Below, piece after piece: positions 11,600-21,790 of a stretch of DNA of 64,000 nucleotides. Source of the DNA: Siphonodentalium dalli (Eukaryota; Mollusca; Scaphopoda; Gadilida; Siphonodentaliidae). Position 1 is the stretch's first letter. Every line of letters begins with the position of its first letter. Location: NCBI GenBank assembly GCA_032622095.1, contig CP136064.1, positions 218,194,205 to 218,258,204 on the forward strand. The letters run 5' to 3'. The notes under the pieces are model-generated. The model had not been told where the DNA came from. It did no database searches and saw only the letters and a program-made list of their open reading frames with translations. The translations under genes were made by a program, and so were the position numbers.

Positions 11600-12443
11600 G
11601 GCCTAAAAAAAAGACGTTTGTTTCTGCTAACGAGATGGAAAAAAATAGGGACGGTAGGCAGGCAAAACTTTTTTTTTTATTAAATATTTTTATTTTTCTA
11701 TATTTTTAACAATACGTGTATAATACTTGATATGAGCCCACATTATGGACTTCTAAGTCTCAAGGTGGTCAACCCATGGAATATAGAAACAAGAAACTCA
11801 GATTCGAAGTTACAGATGATATATATTTCTTTCTTCATAAGAATATCAAATGCATTCCGCTGTGTGGTGATTTCCATAGTATCATGTTCGATCTGTTTTT
11901 CCACGATCTCTCTATCACTGCAAACAAACTCGATATGGTTTATGTTGAATGCTGGTCAACAACTCCTTAACTTTCATTTCAACATTTATGTCGAACGGCG
12001 CTGACTCAGCCGATGTACGGCACCTCACTTTAATCTTACTAAGTCAGTCTTATCCGGGTGGATTAAAAAGAAGAGTTCTTCAATTTTGGCTTTGTTGTCT
12101 ATCGATCTGATCTCTTTTTTGCTTCCGCCGTGGACACATTAGTCCAGATAGATAGCCACAACAACGTGCTGGCTTACGGAGGTAGCCATTGTTGCTGTTG
12201 TGGTGTGAATTATGTTTACTTTCCAAAGCACTGGGTGTTTTCAATGGGAGATACATATCTATTTATAGTATGTGGGTATTTCCACCGGAAGTGACCACCG
12301 TGCTTTTATCTCTGTTAAATGCGTGAAACATTCACAGATACCATTATTTTTTTTTATTTTTCGATGGCAATAAAAATTTAGACTCGGCGCTTTTAAATAG
12401 GGTCGGTAGGGTTAGCGGAAACAAACGTCTTATTTTTTAGGCC
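11600..12443. mobile_element. PIF/Harbinger-like MITE
   Basis: The 5' end GGCCTAAAAAAAAGACGTTT and the reverse complement of the 3' end (GGCCTAAAAAATAAGACGTT) form terminal inverted repeats of about 33 bp that continue through GTTTC[T/C]GCTAAC. Flanks are TTA (11597-11599) and TTA (12444-12446), a 3-bp target duplication of the type known for PIF/Harbinger. The internal ORF at 11732-12004 shows no transposase or Myb-like domain that I can recognise, so the element is taken as non-autonomous. It lies in SFT2 intron 1. Confidence 0.8.
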
Positions 12444-12659
12444 TTACCGTGAACTGTCACATCAAGGAACTAGCCAAATGTTTGTATGCATGTCAGTCGA
12501 CTCATACTAAGAGCAATCAATAGGCCACAGTGTAGGAGATAGCTGGTTAGCTGGGAATTTGGCCCTGGACATATGACTGAAAAGTGAGGCTAAAACTCAT
12601 CTCAGCCCAAAGGTTTATTGGGCATAATGGGACGGACACTGGTGCTCTGAAAAATAAGT

Positions 12660-12880
12660 GCATGTGTTGAGTGAATATACTATATTCACTGCAGCCCTTT
12701 TAATTCAGATTGTTTGGCTTCGGCAATCTGCTACGGCAACCCTTTATCGTGGCCCAGTTTGCTTCAGCAAATGGCTTCGGCATTGCTGATTGCCGTAGCC
12801 AATTATGAGGGCTGTCACTGTTATATACTATATTCACTGTTGTGCTGAAAACTATATTCAATATAGTTTTCAGCGCACCA
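12660..12880. repeat. Cluster of hairpins
   Basis: A perfect 14-bp-arm palindrome, CTGAAAACTATATT / AATATAGTTTTCAG, lies at about 12846-12875. Upstream, GTGAATATACTATATTCACT is itself palindromic, and TTTGGCTTCGGCAATC and related GCTTCGGCA copies form further hairpins. Probably a decayed palindromic MITE in intron 1. Confidence 0.6.
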
Positions 12881-13104
12881 GTATCCTTCCGTGGATGCCC
12901 AACAGGCGACATATGCTAGGTGTTTTGTGTAAAGAGTTTAGTGCATTTACTTGAGATATTTTAATTGTTATTGTATTTTTGGTCTTTGTGATTCCATTTA
13001 GAAATTCTATTAAAACCTTATGTCCAGTAAATGTGATCATCCAGGAAAATGTGTAACTGCAAATTTGATAATGATGCTGAAGATATTATCTTCATAGGTT
13101 TTTC

Positions 13105-13680
13105 AAGAGTTATCTATCCTGGAAATGCGCTAACATATACGAGATAACTGTCTGGACCTTTCTGCATGCATTTTGTTCAACTGTTAATATGTTATACCTG
13201 GCAGTCCTCTCTCGTCGTTGATATTTGTATTGTTTAAGTGAACATTCAGACAACCACGATTCAATAGTAAGTGGAAAGATTCCTGTCATAGGTAGTAACC
13301 GTTAGTTGGACTACACATGCTCATGACAAGATCGCAAGTAAAGAAATAAGCAAAATCGTGGCATATTCTCCACTTGCGACGAATCGCAGTAATGTGTACG
13401 TAACATCATAGATGGAAAGATCATAGAGTAGTCAAGCACGTGGTCAACAATGGCTGACGAAGAACCCACCATATCCTCATCTCCGATGATATAGCAATCG
13501 TGTGAACAAACTATCCACAGTTTTTTTAGGTGCGATTCATCCACTTATGATTGAATAGTGGTCGTCTGAACATTCACTTCATGTAAGTATGGAATAATAA
13601 TGGAAACTATTAAATATTACACGTCTGGAAAGGCACAGATGGTTATCTCATAGGTTTCCAGGATAGACAAACAAATTCCT
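13105..13680. mobile_element. Long imperfect foldback element
   Basis: Two pairs of arms nest: outer 13110-13170 against 13615-13672 (shared TCTATCCTGGAAA and GAGATAAC, reverse complemented) and inner 13238-13285 against 13540-13592 (shared AAGTGAA..TTCAGAC.ACCA). The central 250 bp is unpaired. It lies in intron 1, immediately before the LINE tail. Confidence 0.7.
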
Positions 13681-13699
13681 AACTAAGGCTAAGGCAAGG

Positions 13700-13990
13700 A
13701 GAAGAATCCAACAAAAGCGATACAAGGACCATCATACAACAAATATCCTTGAGCGATGAGAGACGAACAACGACAAGTGCTACGAAATACCATCAACGTC
13801 CTGTGACCAGTACAAACATTCATTCTTTGTTGACACAGCAGTGTACTGGAACAAACTAAATCAAGAGGTCGTAATACTAAGCACACCAGAAGAATTCGCA
13901 GCTGCGCTATCAGAAACATCTGCAGCAGCTGTTGGCGCAATAACATCGCCCACCACCCGTCCTATCATACCAAATTGGTTACTTGGACGT
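13700..13990 (+). pseudogene. LINE reverse-transcriptase C-terminal fragment
   Basis: In frame from about 13815 the translation is YKHSFFVDTAVYWNKLNQEV followed by VILSTPEEFAAALS. This is the K-x-SFF-x5-WN-x-L-x-x-EVV-x5-S-x-x-x-F tail at the C-terminus of many jockey/CR1-class ORF2 proteins. Upstream in the same frame RIQQKRYKDHHTTNILERXE can be followed with one stop. It is a 5'-truncated, dead insertion, antisense to the SFT2 gene, in intron 1. Confidence 0.7.
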
Positions 13991-14218
13991 ATTCATCTAG
14001 ATCCAGAAAAACCTACGAAGACAACACTTTTCGCGATAATGATGCCATTGATGGTGATAGAAATTTTATTGAAATTTACCTGATTTTTGCGGATGAGATG
14101 AAGCCCTTTTTTGGGTGGATGAGCAAAGCTCTTTGTGATACCATTCAGAAATTCGATTGCAACCTGATGTTTGGGACTTTATGTCCAGAAACTGTGAAGA
14201 TACATATAATATACTTAC

Positions 14219-14428
14219 CAAGCTTGGGAAACATGGATCTTTTTTGGCCTCTGAAAACCAGCCGTTTTCAGAACTGGCGTTTGATGAACCATCGGTATTA
14301 CTCTTAGAAAATAGCGAGAAGTCGCTCAAACTAGATTTGAAACTTGATGTGAAAGATCCGCCCCCTGGTGACTTATTTGTTGAAGATTTAGACAAGTAGT
14401 CTTGCAAACTCTGATTGATGTTGGCCAT
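14219..14428 (-). CDS. SFT2D3-like: SFT2D3-like exon 1 (residues 1-70)
   Basis: The exon has 70 codons starting at ATG 14428-14426, reading MANINQSLQDYLSKSSTNKS and so on. The Ser-rich cytosolic tail ends in NGWFSEAKKDPCFPSL, the segment that precedes the first membrane helix in the family. It is followed directly by a consensus donor GTAAGT (14218-14213), phase 0. The plain reading frame continues through the intron to 14066, but that extension is not coding because the next exon joins precisely at the donor. An ETS-type site lies about 25 bp upstream of the ATG, so the 5' UTR is probably very short or the ATG exon is close to the transcription start. Confidence 0.88.
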
Positions 14429-14451
14429 GTTGTTTACTAAATCGCCAACGT

Positions 14452-14459
14452 ACTTCCGG
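14452..14459 (-). promoter_or_regulatory. ETS-type site upstream of SFT2 ATG
   Basis: CCGGAAGT on the minus strand, about 25-31 bp upstream of the SFT2 start codon. This is the consensus of ETS-family factors and common in promoters of housekeeping genes. Functional use here is inference from position. Confidence 0.4.
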
Positions 14460-14691
14460 TTAACTAAAATTAGGAATACATCGATATCGATGGCACGAAA
14501 AGGAACACACTAAAAATGTAACGATATACAAAGTTTGGGTCTCCGTGAAGATTCGACCAGGAAGATTTGTCCTTGCATTGGTTTGACCCAAATCGTGTGA
14601 TAGCAGTGAGGTACGGTAAACTTCAAAGTTCAAACGAATCTCGACAGTCGTCGTCACGGAATCACTTATCAAGGATTCAAGCTAATGTCAT

Positions 14692-15318
14692 TTGAAAAAC
14701 TTGACTTTTAAATTCGAAGTTGAAAAATACATGTGCGAGCGTTCAACATCCATGCATGTGTTCAATTCAAATCTCAGCGGATACAACATTAATCAGTTTA
14801 TTCAGTTGACGTCTTTGTATGTGCATATTTATATTATAGCCAGCCATTATAACAACAAAGTCTGGTTCTATATATGGCTAGGAACCTGTGACCTTACTGA
14901 CAAAAAAGGCAAGTTCACAGAGTTACATCCATAGGCAGAGCTTCAACGAATTCCAGAAATTCAAAAGAAGCTGACGACAATCATAGATCTCATCGCCTCA
15001 TTCCCAGAGTGTAAAGTAACCATCTTGGAGGTTCCTGCATATTCCGTCAAACTATTCAACAAGTCCAGAGGACACAACAACCCAGACTTGTTTGATGAGG
15101 AAGATAACAGACTTATCTCCCTAGTTAAGAACCTGAACCAAGAGATACGGATACTGAATACGGGGAATAGGACATACTCACCGAAATTCTCCAACGACAT
15201 CTATGTCAGATCTACCAACAAAGGCAAGAAGGTGATTCGACGCTATTATAACTATTCACTATACTCAGACGGCATCCACCCGACAAATTACTTGCGAAAG
15301 CCTGGCTTCGACGCTTAA
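14692..15318 (+). pseudogene. LINE-A ORF1, SGNH-hydrolase-like
   Basis: One frame with a single TAG stop (14932-14934). The recognisable part begins at about 14860 with VWFYIWLGTCDLTDKKGKFT, continues after the stop with ELQRIPEIQKKLTTIIDLIA, then CKVTILEVPAYSV and SPKFSNDIYV, and ends in LYSDGIHPTNYL. The WLGT(N)D block and the DGIHP block correspond to the conserved blocks of SGNH-type esterase domains found in ORF1 of CR1/L2-class LINEs; the GDS block is not visible. The closing words expected (K-x-WLRRL) shift frame at 15300. The first 55 residues (14692-14855) are not recognised. Confidence 0.68.
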
Positions 15319-15391
15319 CAGACCAAAGCGAAAGAGACTGTTGTGACTCTTAATACCAGGTAACAATAAACTCTACTACCTCTACTCCACT

Positions 15392-15537
15392 CTGATAGAC
15401 TACTACTCAGGCAGCATGGACTTGTCACCAAGCTATACTGAGTAGAAGTCTATCATCAGCCACAAAATGAGAAGCAAAATGCAACCGCGTTCATTCGGAA
15501 AGCATGGACTTGCCCCCAAGCTACACCGAATGAACCC
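15392..15537 (+). other. Twin hairpins with conserved loops
   Basis: Hairpin 1 (15392-15459): outer stem TGATAGACT / AGTCTATCA and CTACTCAG / CTGAGTAG. Hairpin 2 (15488-15537): stem GTTCATTCGG / CCGAATGAAC. The stems are unrelated in sequence, but the loops are nearly the same: AGCATGGACTTGTCACCAAG versus AGCATGGACTTGCCCCCAAG, both followed by CTAYAC. Within the loop AGC-TGG can pair with CCA-GCT to form an inner stem. Hairpin 2 overlaps the start of ORF2. Confidence 0.7.
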
Positions 15538-18500
15538 GAACCGAACAAATACGGACCTGTGTTACAGATTGCTACTACAGTCATTCATCGTACTAACTCT
15601 GACCACCTACCTCCAAACCTCTGATAACCAAAAATCATGGTACCACCAACAGTTATCGGAAAACCTACTCAACCATCGACTATCGAGAACACGCAGAGGA
15701 CCCATCACATGGCCAATAGCGAAGAACACATCGAAAGCCATATTCATCCTGACATTGATACTTGCAGGAGACATAGAACCAAACCCCGGACGAGGGCTTG
15801 AAGACAAATTCCCATGCGGCTTCTGTCAATGTTTGGTATCATGGAACCAACAAGGAGTCTGCTGTGATGAATGCAGCATATGGTACCACCGATCATGCCT
15901 TGAGATGCCAACCAGAGATTTCAGCAACCTGCATAGAAAGAGCGTCTCGTGGATCTGCTGAAAATGTGAAAGCATGAATGTGGATAGCTTCACCTTCCAC
16001 TCCTATGAGGCCGATTCCAACATATATGAACATCTTAATCTAGACTCCACGATCGACTCAGTATCATCATCAGACTTGGCCTTCAGACCCATGGAGGCAA
16101 GTACACCAGTTCCAAAAAACAGCTCGAACAGTTCAAAGAACACCACAACATCAACATCAGATAGTACTGGCACTGGACCATACAAATTACCACCAAAACG
16201 AAACCTGAGAATAATGACAATGAACTGTCGAAGTATACGCGACAAGCGAGCCGAACTAGCAGTATCATTGGAATACATCAAACCAGACATAGTGATCGGC
16301 ACCGAGTCATGGCTAAAAGGAGTCAAGTCGGGGAAAAACCCATCATCGGATCACATCAAATCCAGTGAAATTTTCCCTGAAAATTACCAAAGTTACAGAA
16401 ACGACAGAGAATCGACTGGAGGAGGAGTATTCATCCTGGTCCATAAAAGCTTAATTTCAACCGAGCAATCCCACTTGGTGACAGATAGCGAGATCAACTG
16501 GGTGAAAGTGAAATCAGCATCAAGCCAGGATATCCTAGTCGGAGCATACGACATGCCCAAAAGAGAGAACCCATCACACCACAGAGCTGGAAAAATCCAT
16601 CAATCTAGCCACATCCGGAAAACAAAAGCAAATCATCCTCTGCGGTGACTTTAACTGCCCGGATATAGACTGGAACAAGACAGTAGTAAACAAGGGAGCA
16701 CAAGACAAGGAGGTGCAAACCCAGCTACTTGACATCATGTCAGATAAAGGACTGAAGCAAATCCACGATCAACCAACTCGTGAGAAAAACCTGCTGGACC
16801 TGGTTTTCACCAACAATGCTTCACTGGTTAAGTCATCTAACAGCATACCAGGTATCTCTGACCACTCAATCGTCATCACAGATCTAGACATTAAACCCAC
16901 ATACCAACGTGCAAAACCAAGAAAGTGCTATCTGTACAAAAAGGCTGAATGGACACAACTAGGACTGGACCTGCAAATAATGGGAGAAGGATTACGGATG
17001 ATAAAGAACGCCACCGTAGAGGACACGTGGAAACACATAAAGAACGGGATCCTTGGGGCTATGGACCAACACATACCATCGAAGCTCAAATCACCGAAAT
17101 ACAATACACCATGGGTGACCCATAAGATCAGAAAACTACTCAGGAAGAAACGACGACTGTACAACCAAGCAAAGAAGACCAATATCTGGACAAACTATCG
17201 GACGATCCAAAGAGACTGCAAACGAGAAATGAGAAAGGCAGAATGGAATCACATCAACACAAAGATTAAAGAAGGATTGGAGAAAAAGACAACGAAGCCC
17301 TTTTGGAATTATGTTAAAAGCAGACGACAGGATAACATCGGAGTATCACCACTGAAACATCTCGGTAAACTAGTTGAAGACACAAAAGGCAAAGCAGAAG
17401 TCCTAGTTAAGCAATTCCACTCAGTGTTCACCAAACACCAACCACCAGTACCAGACCTAAAACCCAAATGCGATACCATTGGCAAACTAACAGTGGCAGT
17501 GAACGGAGTCGAATCTTTGCTGAAGAGACTGAATCCCTCAAAAGCATCGGGTCCAGATGGAATACCCAACATGATTCTGAAAAAATATGCAAAACAACTG
17601 GCACCTGCCTTCAGACAAATCTTTCAACTCTCACTGGACACAGGTACACTACCAAGCGACTGGCGTAGCGCTAACATAGCACCGGTCTACAAGAAAGGAG
17701 ATAGACACCTAGCCGAGAACTACCGACCAGTCTCCCTAACCTCAGTACCTTGCAAGATGCTGGAACACCTTATATGCCGCCACATCCTACAACATCCTAA
17801 CAAATCTAAACCATGGCTTCCGTAGCGGATACTCCTGCGAAACCCAACTGGCAGTGACTACACATGACATACTAATTATATAAATTCACTTGACAAGAAG
17901 AAGCAAATAGATTATGGCAATCCTTGACTTCTCTAAGGCCTTTGACACCGTGCCTCATGACAGCCTACTAGTCAAGCTAAAGCACTACAGAATCACGGGC
18001 CCGATCAACAAGTGGCTAATGTCATTCTTAAAAGAAAGAAAGATGAGAGTGGCACTGGAAGGAGATTTCTCTGAAGAGGCAGAGGTATTATCAGGGGTAC
18101 CACAATGAACAGTGTTAGGACCGCTCCTGTTTCTATGCCACATCAACGACCTACCGGACAATGTAAAATCACAAGTCCGATTATTCGCAGATGATTGCCT
18201 GCTCTACCGACATATAAATAGCTACAAAGATCATGAAATACTACAACAGGACCTATGTAACCTAGAACAGTGGGCCATAAATTGGGGAATGCGCTTCAAT
18301 CCATCCAAATGTTACACCATGAGTCTAAAGCAAAAGACCCAACGCTTCTATCAACTAGCGGGACAATTCCTACAAGAGGTGAATCACAACCCCTACCTCG
18401 GTGTCCAATTCGCAAATGACATGACATGGCAGCACCACATAGATACCATCACAAAGAAGTCAAATTCTACCCTGGGCTTCATCCGACGAAACCTGAGGCA

Positions 18501-19083
18501 CTGCCCAATAGACTTTCGAAAAACATCACACGTAGTACTAGTCCGTCCCCAACTGGAATACGCAGCAACAATCTGGGACCCATACTACGAGAAAGACAAA
18601 ACAAAACTAGAGAGGGTCCAACGGAGAGCAGAGCGGTTTGTCAAACAAGACTACCGATCAAGGGGGAAAGGATGCGTGCTCAAGGATCTAGGATTACCAT
18701 CACTAGAATCAAGAAGAACAGAGCAGAGACTAGCGTTATTTTATAAGGTGGTTAAGGGGTCGGCCCCGGGTATAAAACCTGAAAACTACCTGACAAACTA
18801 TAAACCAAGGAGACAGAGGAAAGCAAAAAAGTTCGAGGATTTTGTCAGTGATAACATCATAGAAAAACTGACTGTAAACAACGAAAGTGCCTTACTGGAA
18901 CCATCTGGACGATACCACAGTCAACGCTGCCGACTTAGAAACATTCAAGTCGGCACTGGGAGAACATCACTAGCGCTCCTCCCGCCGTCCTGCAAAAGCC
19001 AGATTTGGTTACTAAGGACGTACCACATACAGATACAGATACAGATTATAACAGATGGTGTTATGTTGTCGAAAGCGGAATAA
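15467..19083 (+). pseudogene. LINE-A ORF2: 2A / PHD / endonuclease / RT polyprotein, broken
   Basis: From ATG 15467: hydrophobic run and 2A-like motif (residues about 92-109), PHD finger with CGFC, CCDEC, HRSC and W-x-C (C117 to C167). A TGA (15959-15961) interrupts the finger between its last two Cys pairs. Endonuclease follows: MNCRS, TESW, then a frameshift (16560-16625), GDFNCPDIDW and SDHSIV. RT: PSKASGPDGIP, NYRPVSLT, a frameshift at about 17812 (GFRSGYSCETQLA), another before 17914, motif A LDFSKAFDTVPHD, a TGA at 18106-18108 in SGVPQ-x-TVLGPLLF, and motif C FADD (18187-18198). The thumb and C-terminus reach TAA at 19081-19083. Catalytic residues remain legible, so decay is recent. Confidence 0.88.
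15770..15793 (+). other. 2A-like ribosome-skipping motif with terminal Pro to Arg
   Basis: The codons read D-I-E-P-N-P-G-R, preceded by a hydrophobic run and AG. The canonical motif is D-x-E-x-N-P-G followed by P, and the break occurs between G and P. Here the last codon is CGA, one base from CCA. With Arg the skipping reaction should fail, so this copy would make one fused protein or be defective. Confidence 0.75.
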
Positions 19084-19139
19084 CTCTATAATTAGAACCG
19101 GTATTGCTGGCCATATTATTGATCATATTACCGGTACAG

Positions 19140-19620
19140 GTACGTGCAAGTAGGATCTGTCTGTCTGTCTGTTCGGATTTTTCTCCCAGACCCCTATACA
19201 TTCAACCAAATTTGGTGTGGTTACTCGGGGTAACATGGCTGAGGTTATAACGGTGTTTGTTTTTTTAAATTTTGATTTATAAAAAATTTATTAAATAAAT
19301 AACAAAAAAAACAAAAACAAAAACAAATACTCTCGCCGTGGGCCTATATTTCAGCATCAGATATAGGCCTACGCTCTTTATAGATGCGATTTCACTGTGG
19401 CCCGCGCCATCAAACAGAATAATAGGTATAAGTCTACTATGGGCTTATATCAGAACCAAATAAGTCCCATATGAACCAATGTCAATATTTAGGTCAAATA
19501 TGAACCTATTTGCCCGATGATATATTGAAGTATCATAATAATATAGGTGTGTGAAGTTAGAGTACAGTTCCCAATTCCCAGTTCCCAGTTCAAAACGTAG
19601 TCGTAACATAAGAATATCTC
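19140..19620. repeat. Dispersed repeat remnants 3' of LINE-A
   Basis: CTGTCTGTCTGTCTG and ATTCAACCAAATTTGGTGTG start a repeat-like passage, then A/T runs. At 19370-19510 the text around TTTCACTGTGGCCCGCG recurs in unit X (30540, 51310, 56380) with divergence. It includes ACGCTCTTTAT, the reverse of the 12-base motif discussed in findings. Confidence 0.45.
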
Positions 19621-21790
19621 ATTACGGTAGACGGGGAGGTGGTGGGTTTATTTCGTTGTTTTCCCAGTAATTCAAGATCTGTCAGCCGGAGGGGGTGCAG
19701 GATTTGAGTTCATGACAATCGGAGGATCCTCTACCCACCCCCCACATCAAATAACTTATATCCCCTGGGAGGGACCAGGAGGGACGGATTCGAATATGAT
19801 TTTGAATAGTACGCCATAATTCAATTCGCCAATTCTCGAATTGGCTGTCGTTGTGTTTGTCGAGAGGTGCACGATGGGTTTGCTATTCCATTTGGGCGCT
19901 AATATTACCGCGCCTCTCAACATAGAGCCTATATTCCATGGGAGGGTCAAATGGGGGGGGGGGGGGGGGTCCAGGAAGTGAGTGGTCGGAGTGTCGGGTG
20001 CTAAATATGAAACTATGTGTGGGCTTCAAACCACATGGAAACAATATCCCGATGATTAAATTCAGAAAAACATGGGAGGTTCCATGAAGAGCGTTTCTGA
20101 TTTTTGACTATAGGACTCTGGAAAGCCAGAGTACGGTTCGCGTTGTTTCCTTAATAAAGCACAGTATGTTGGTGGGAGGGGGTGGACAATTTGGGATTAT
20201 GTCTACCAGACCCGCACGTCATTTGACTTATAACCCCGGGGAGGGACCGGGAGGGACTGGTTTCCAATAGGATTCCGAATAGTACGCCAGAATCCAATTA
20301 GCCAATTCTCGAATTGGCTGTCGTTGTGTTTGTCGGGAGGTGCACGATGGGTTTGCTATTCCATTTGGGCGCTAATATTACCGCGCCCTCAGTATAGAGC
20401 CTATATTCCACGGGAGGGTCCAATGGGGGGGGGGGTCCAGGAAGTGAGTGGTCGGAGTGTCGGGTGTTGAATATGAAACTATGTGTGGGCTTCAAACCAC
20501 ATGGAAACAATATCCCGATGAATAAATTCAGAAAAAAATGGGAGGTTCCATGAAGAGCGTTTCTGATTTTTGACTATAGGACTCTGGAAAGCCAGAGTAC
20601 GGTTCGCGTTGTTTCCTTAATAAAGCACAGTATGTTGGTGGGAGGGGGTGGAAAATTTGGGATTATGTCGATCCGCAGATTCTCTACCCGACCCCTACTT
20701 CAAATTATATATAGTACCTCCGGGGAGGCTCCAATGGGGTCGTATTTCGAATCGGACTCTGGAATCCAATTGGGAGCCAGATTCCGATTCGTTTGTTTTC
20801 GCATTAACTCTCTACATGTCGGTGGGAAGGGTGCCGGAGTTGGGATCTTGACCACTGGCGGGTCCCCTACCAGACCCGCACGTCATTTGACTTATAACCC
20901 CGGGGAGGGACCGGGGGAACTGGTTTCCAATAGGATTCCGAATAGTACGCCAGAATCCAATTAGCCAATTCTCGAATTGGCTGTCGTTGTGTTTGTCGGG
21001 AGGTGCACGATGGGTTTGCTATTCCATTTGGGCGCTAATATTACCGCGCCCTCAGTATAGAGCCCATATTCCACGGGAGGGTCAAATGGGGGGGGGGTCC
21101 AGGAAGTGAGTGGTCGGAGTGTCGGGTGCTGAATATGAAACTATGTGTGGGCTTCAAACCACATGGAAACAATATCCCGATGATTAAATTCAGAAAAAAT
21201 GGGAGGTTCCATGAAGAGCGTTTCTGATTTTTGACTATAGGACTCTGGAAAGCCAGAGTACGGTTCGCGTTGTTTCCTTAATACAGCACATTATGTGATG
21301 GGAGGGGTGGAAAATTGGTGGGAGGGGTGGAAAATTTGGGATCATGTCGATCCGCATATTCTCTACCCTACCCCCACTTCAAATTATATATAGTACCCCC
21401 CGGGGAGGCTCCAATGGGGTCGTATTTCGAATCGGACTCTGGAATCCAATTGGGAGCCAGAGTCCGATTCGTTTGTTTTCGAATTAACTCTCTACATGTC
21501 GATGGGGGGGGGGGGTGCCGGGGTTGGGATCGTGACCACTGGCGGGTCCTCTACCAGACCCGCACGTCATTTGACTTAAAACCCCGGGGAGGGACCGAGA
21601 GGGACGGGTTTCCAATATGATTCTGAATTGTACGCCAGAATCCAATTGGCCAATTCTCGAATTGGCTGTTGTTGTGTTTGTCGAGAGGTGCACGATGGGT
21701 TTGCTATTCCATTTGGGCGCTAATATTACCGCGCCTCTCAGTATAGAGCCTACATTACATGGGAGGGTCCAACGGAGGCTTCATTTATAT
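19620..21790. repeat. Satellite-like tandem array, four diverged large units
   Basis: The block CTCGAATTGGCTGT / GTGCACGATGGGTTTGCT / GGGCGCTAATATTACCGCGC occurs at about 19832, 20303, 20965 and 21650. A second block (GGAAGTGAGTGGTCGGAGTG to CCTTAATAAAGCACAG) occurs at 19975, 20440 and 21103, and a third (ATTATATATAGTACC to CCCCGGGGAGGGACC) at 20700 and 21380. Spacings of 471, 662 and 685 bp show units with and without the third block. G-runs at 19955, 20425, 21087 and 21505 mark the same position in each unit. All ORFs here are repeat by-products. Confidence 0.85.

Larger units (their letters stand above)
5644..14428 (-). other. SFT2-family vesicle transport gene (locus, 3' end missing)
   Basis: Five minus-strand exons join in frame with phases 0, 0, 2, 0, 2 and give 179 codons plus two bases. 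The protein has a Ser/Gly-rich cytosolic N-terminus (residues 1-60), the linker NGWFSEAKKDPCFPSL, then hydrophobic segments at about 76-102, 108-126, 142-160 and 164-179, as expected for the four-helix SFT2 family. SFT2 proteins are small Golgi/endosomal membrane proteins implicated in vesicle fusion with the Golgi. The long N-terminal tail and its MANINQSLQDYL start resemble SFT2D3 rather than SFT2D1/2. All five donors are GTAAGT or GTGAGT. Introns are about 2.9, 1.7, 1.4 and 2.2 kb and filled with transposon debris. The terminal exon (about 35-40 residues by family length) was not found and probably lies before position 1. Confidence 0.88.
14692..19057 (+). mobile_element. LINE-A: CR1/L2-type non-LTR retrotransposon, inactive
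   Basis: Order from 5' to 3': SGNH-like ORF1 (14692-15318), hairpin-rich intergenic stretch (15392-15537), ORF2 with hydrophobic leader, 2A-like motif, PHD finger, apurinic-type endonuclease and reverse transcriptase (15467-19083), and a short 3' tandem tail of ACAGAT units at about 19025-19050. Elements of the CR1/L2 group with a 2A-like peptide before the endonuclease are known from sea urchin, lancelet and molluscs. The 5' end lies somewhere after 14460, next to the SFT2 promoter, and the element is divergent to that gene. At least two in-frame stops and three frameshifts inactivate ORF2. Confidence 0.85.

Noticed and set aside
14066-14218. Extension of the SFT2 exon 1 frame to 14066
   Set aside because: A consensus donor at 14218 and an in-phase next exon at 11290 show that this part is intron.
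13975-14307. 110-residue plus-strand ORF over SFT2 exon 1
   Set aside because: It overlaps the SFT2 exon antisense and the LINE tail; the frame has no family match.
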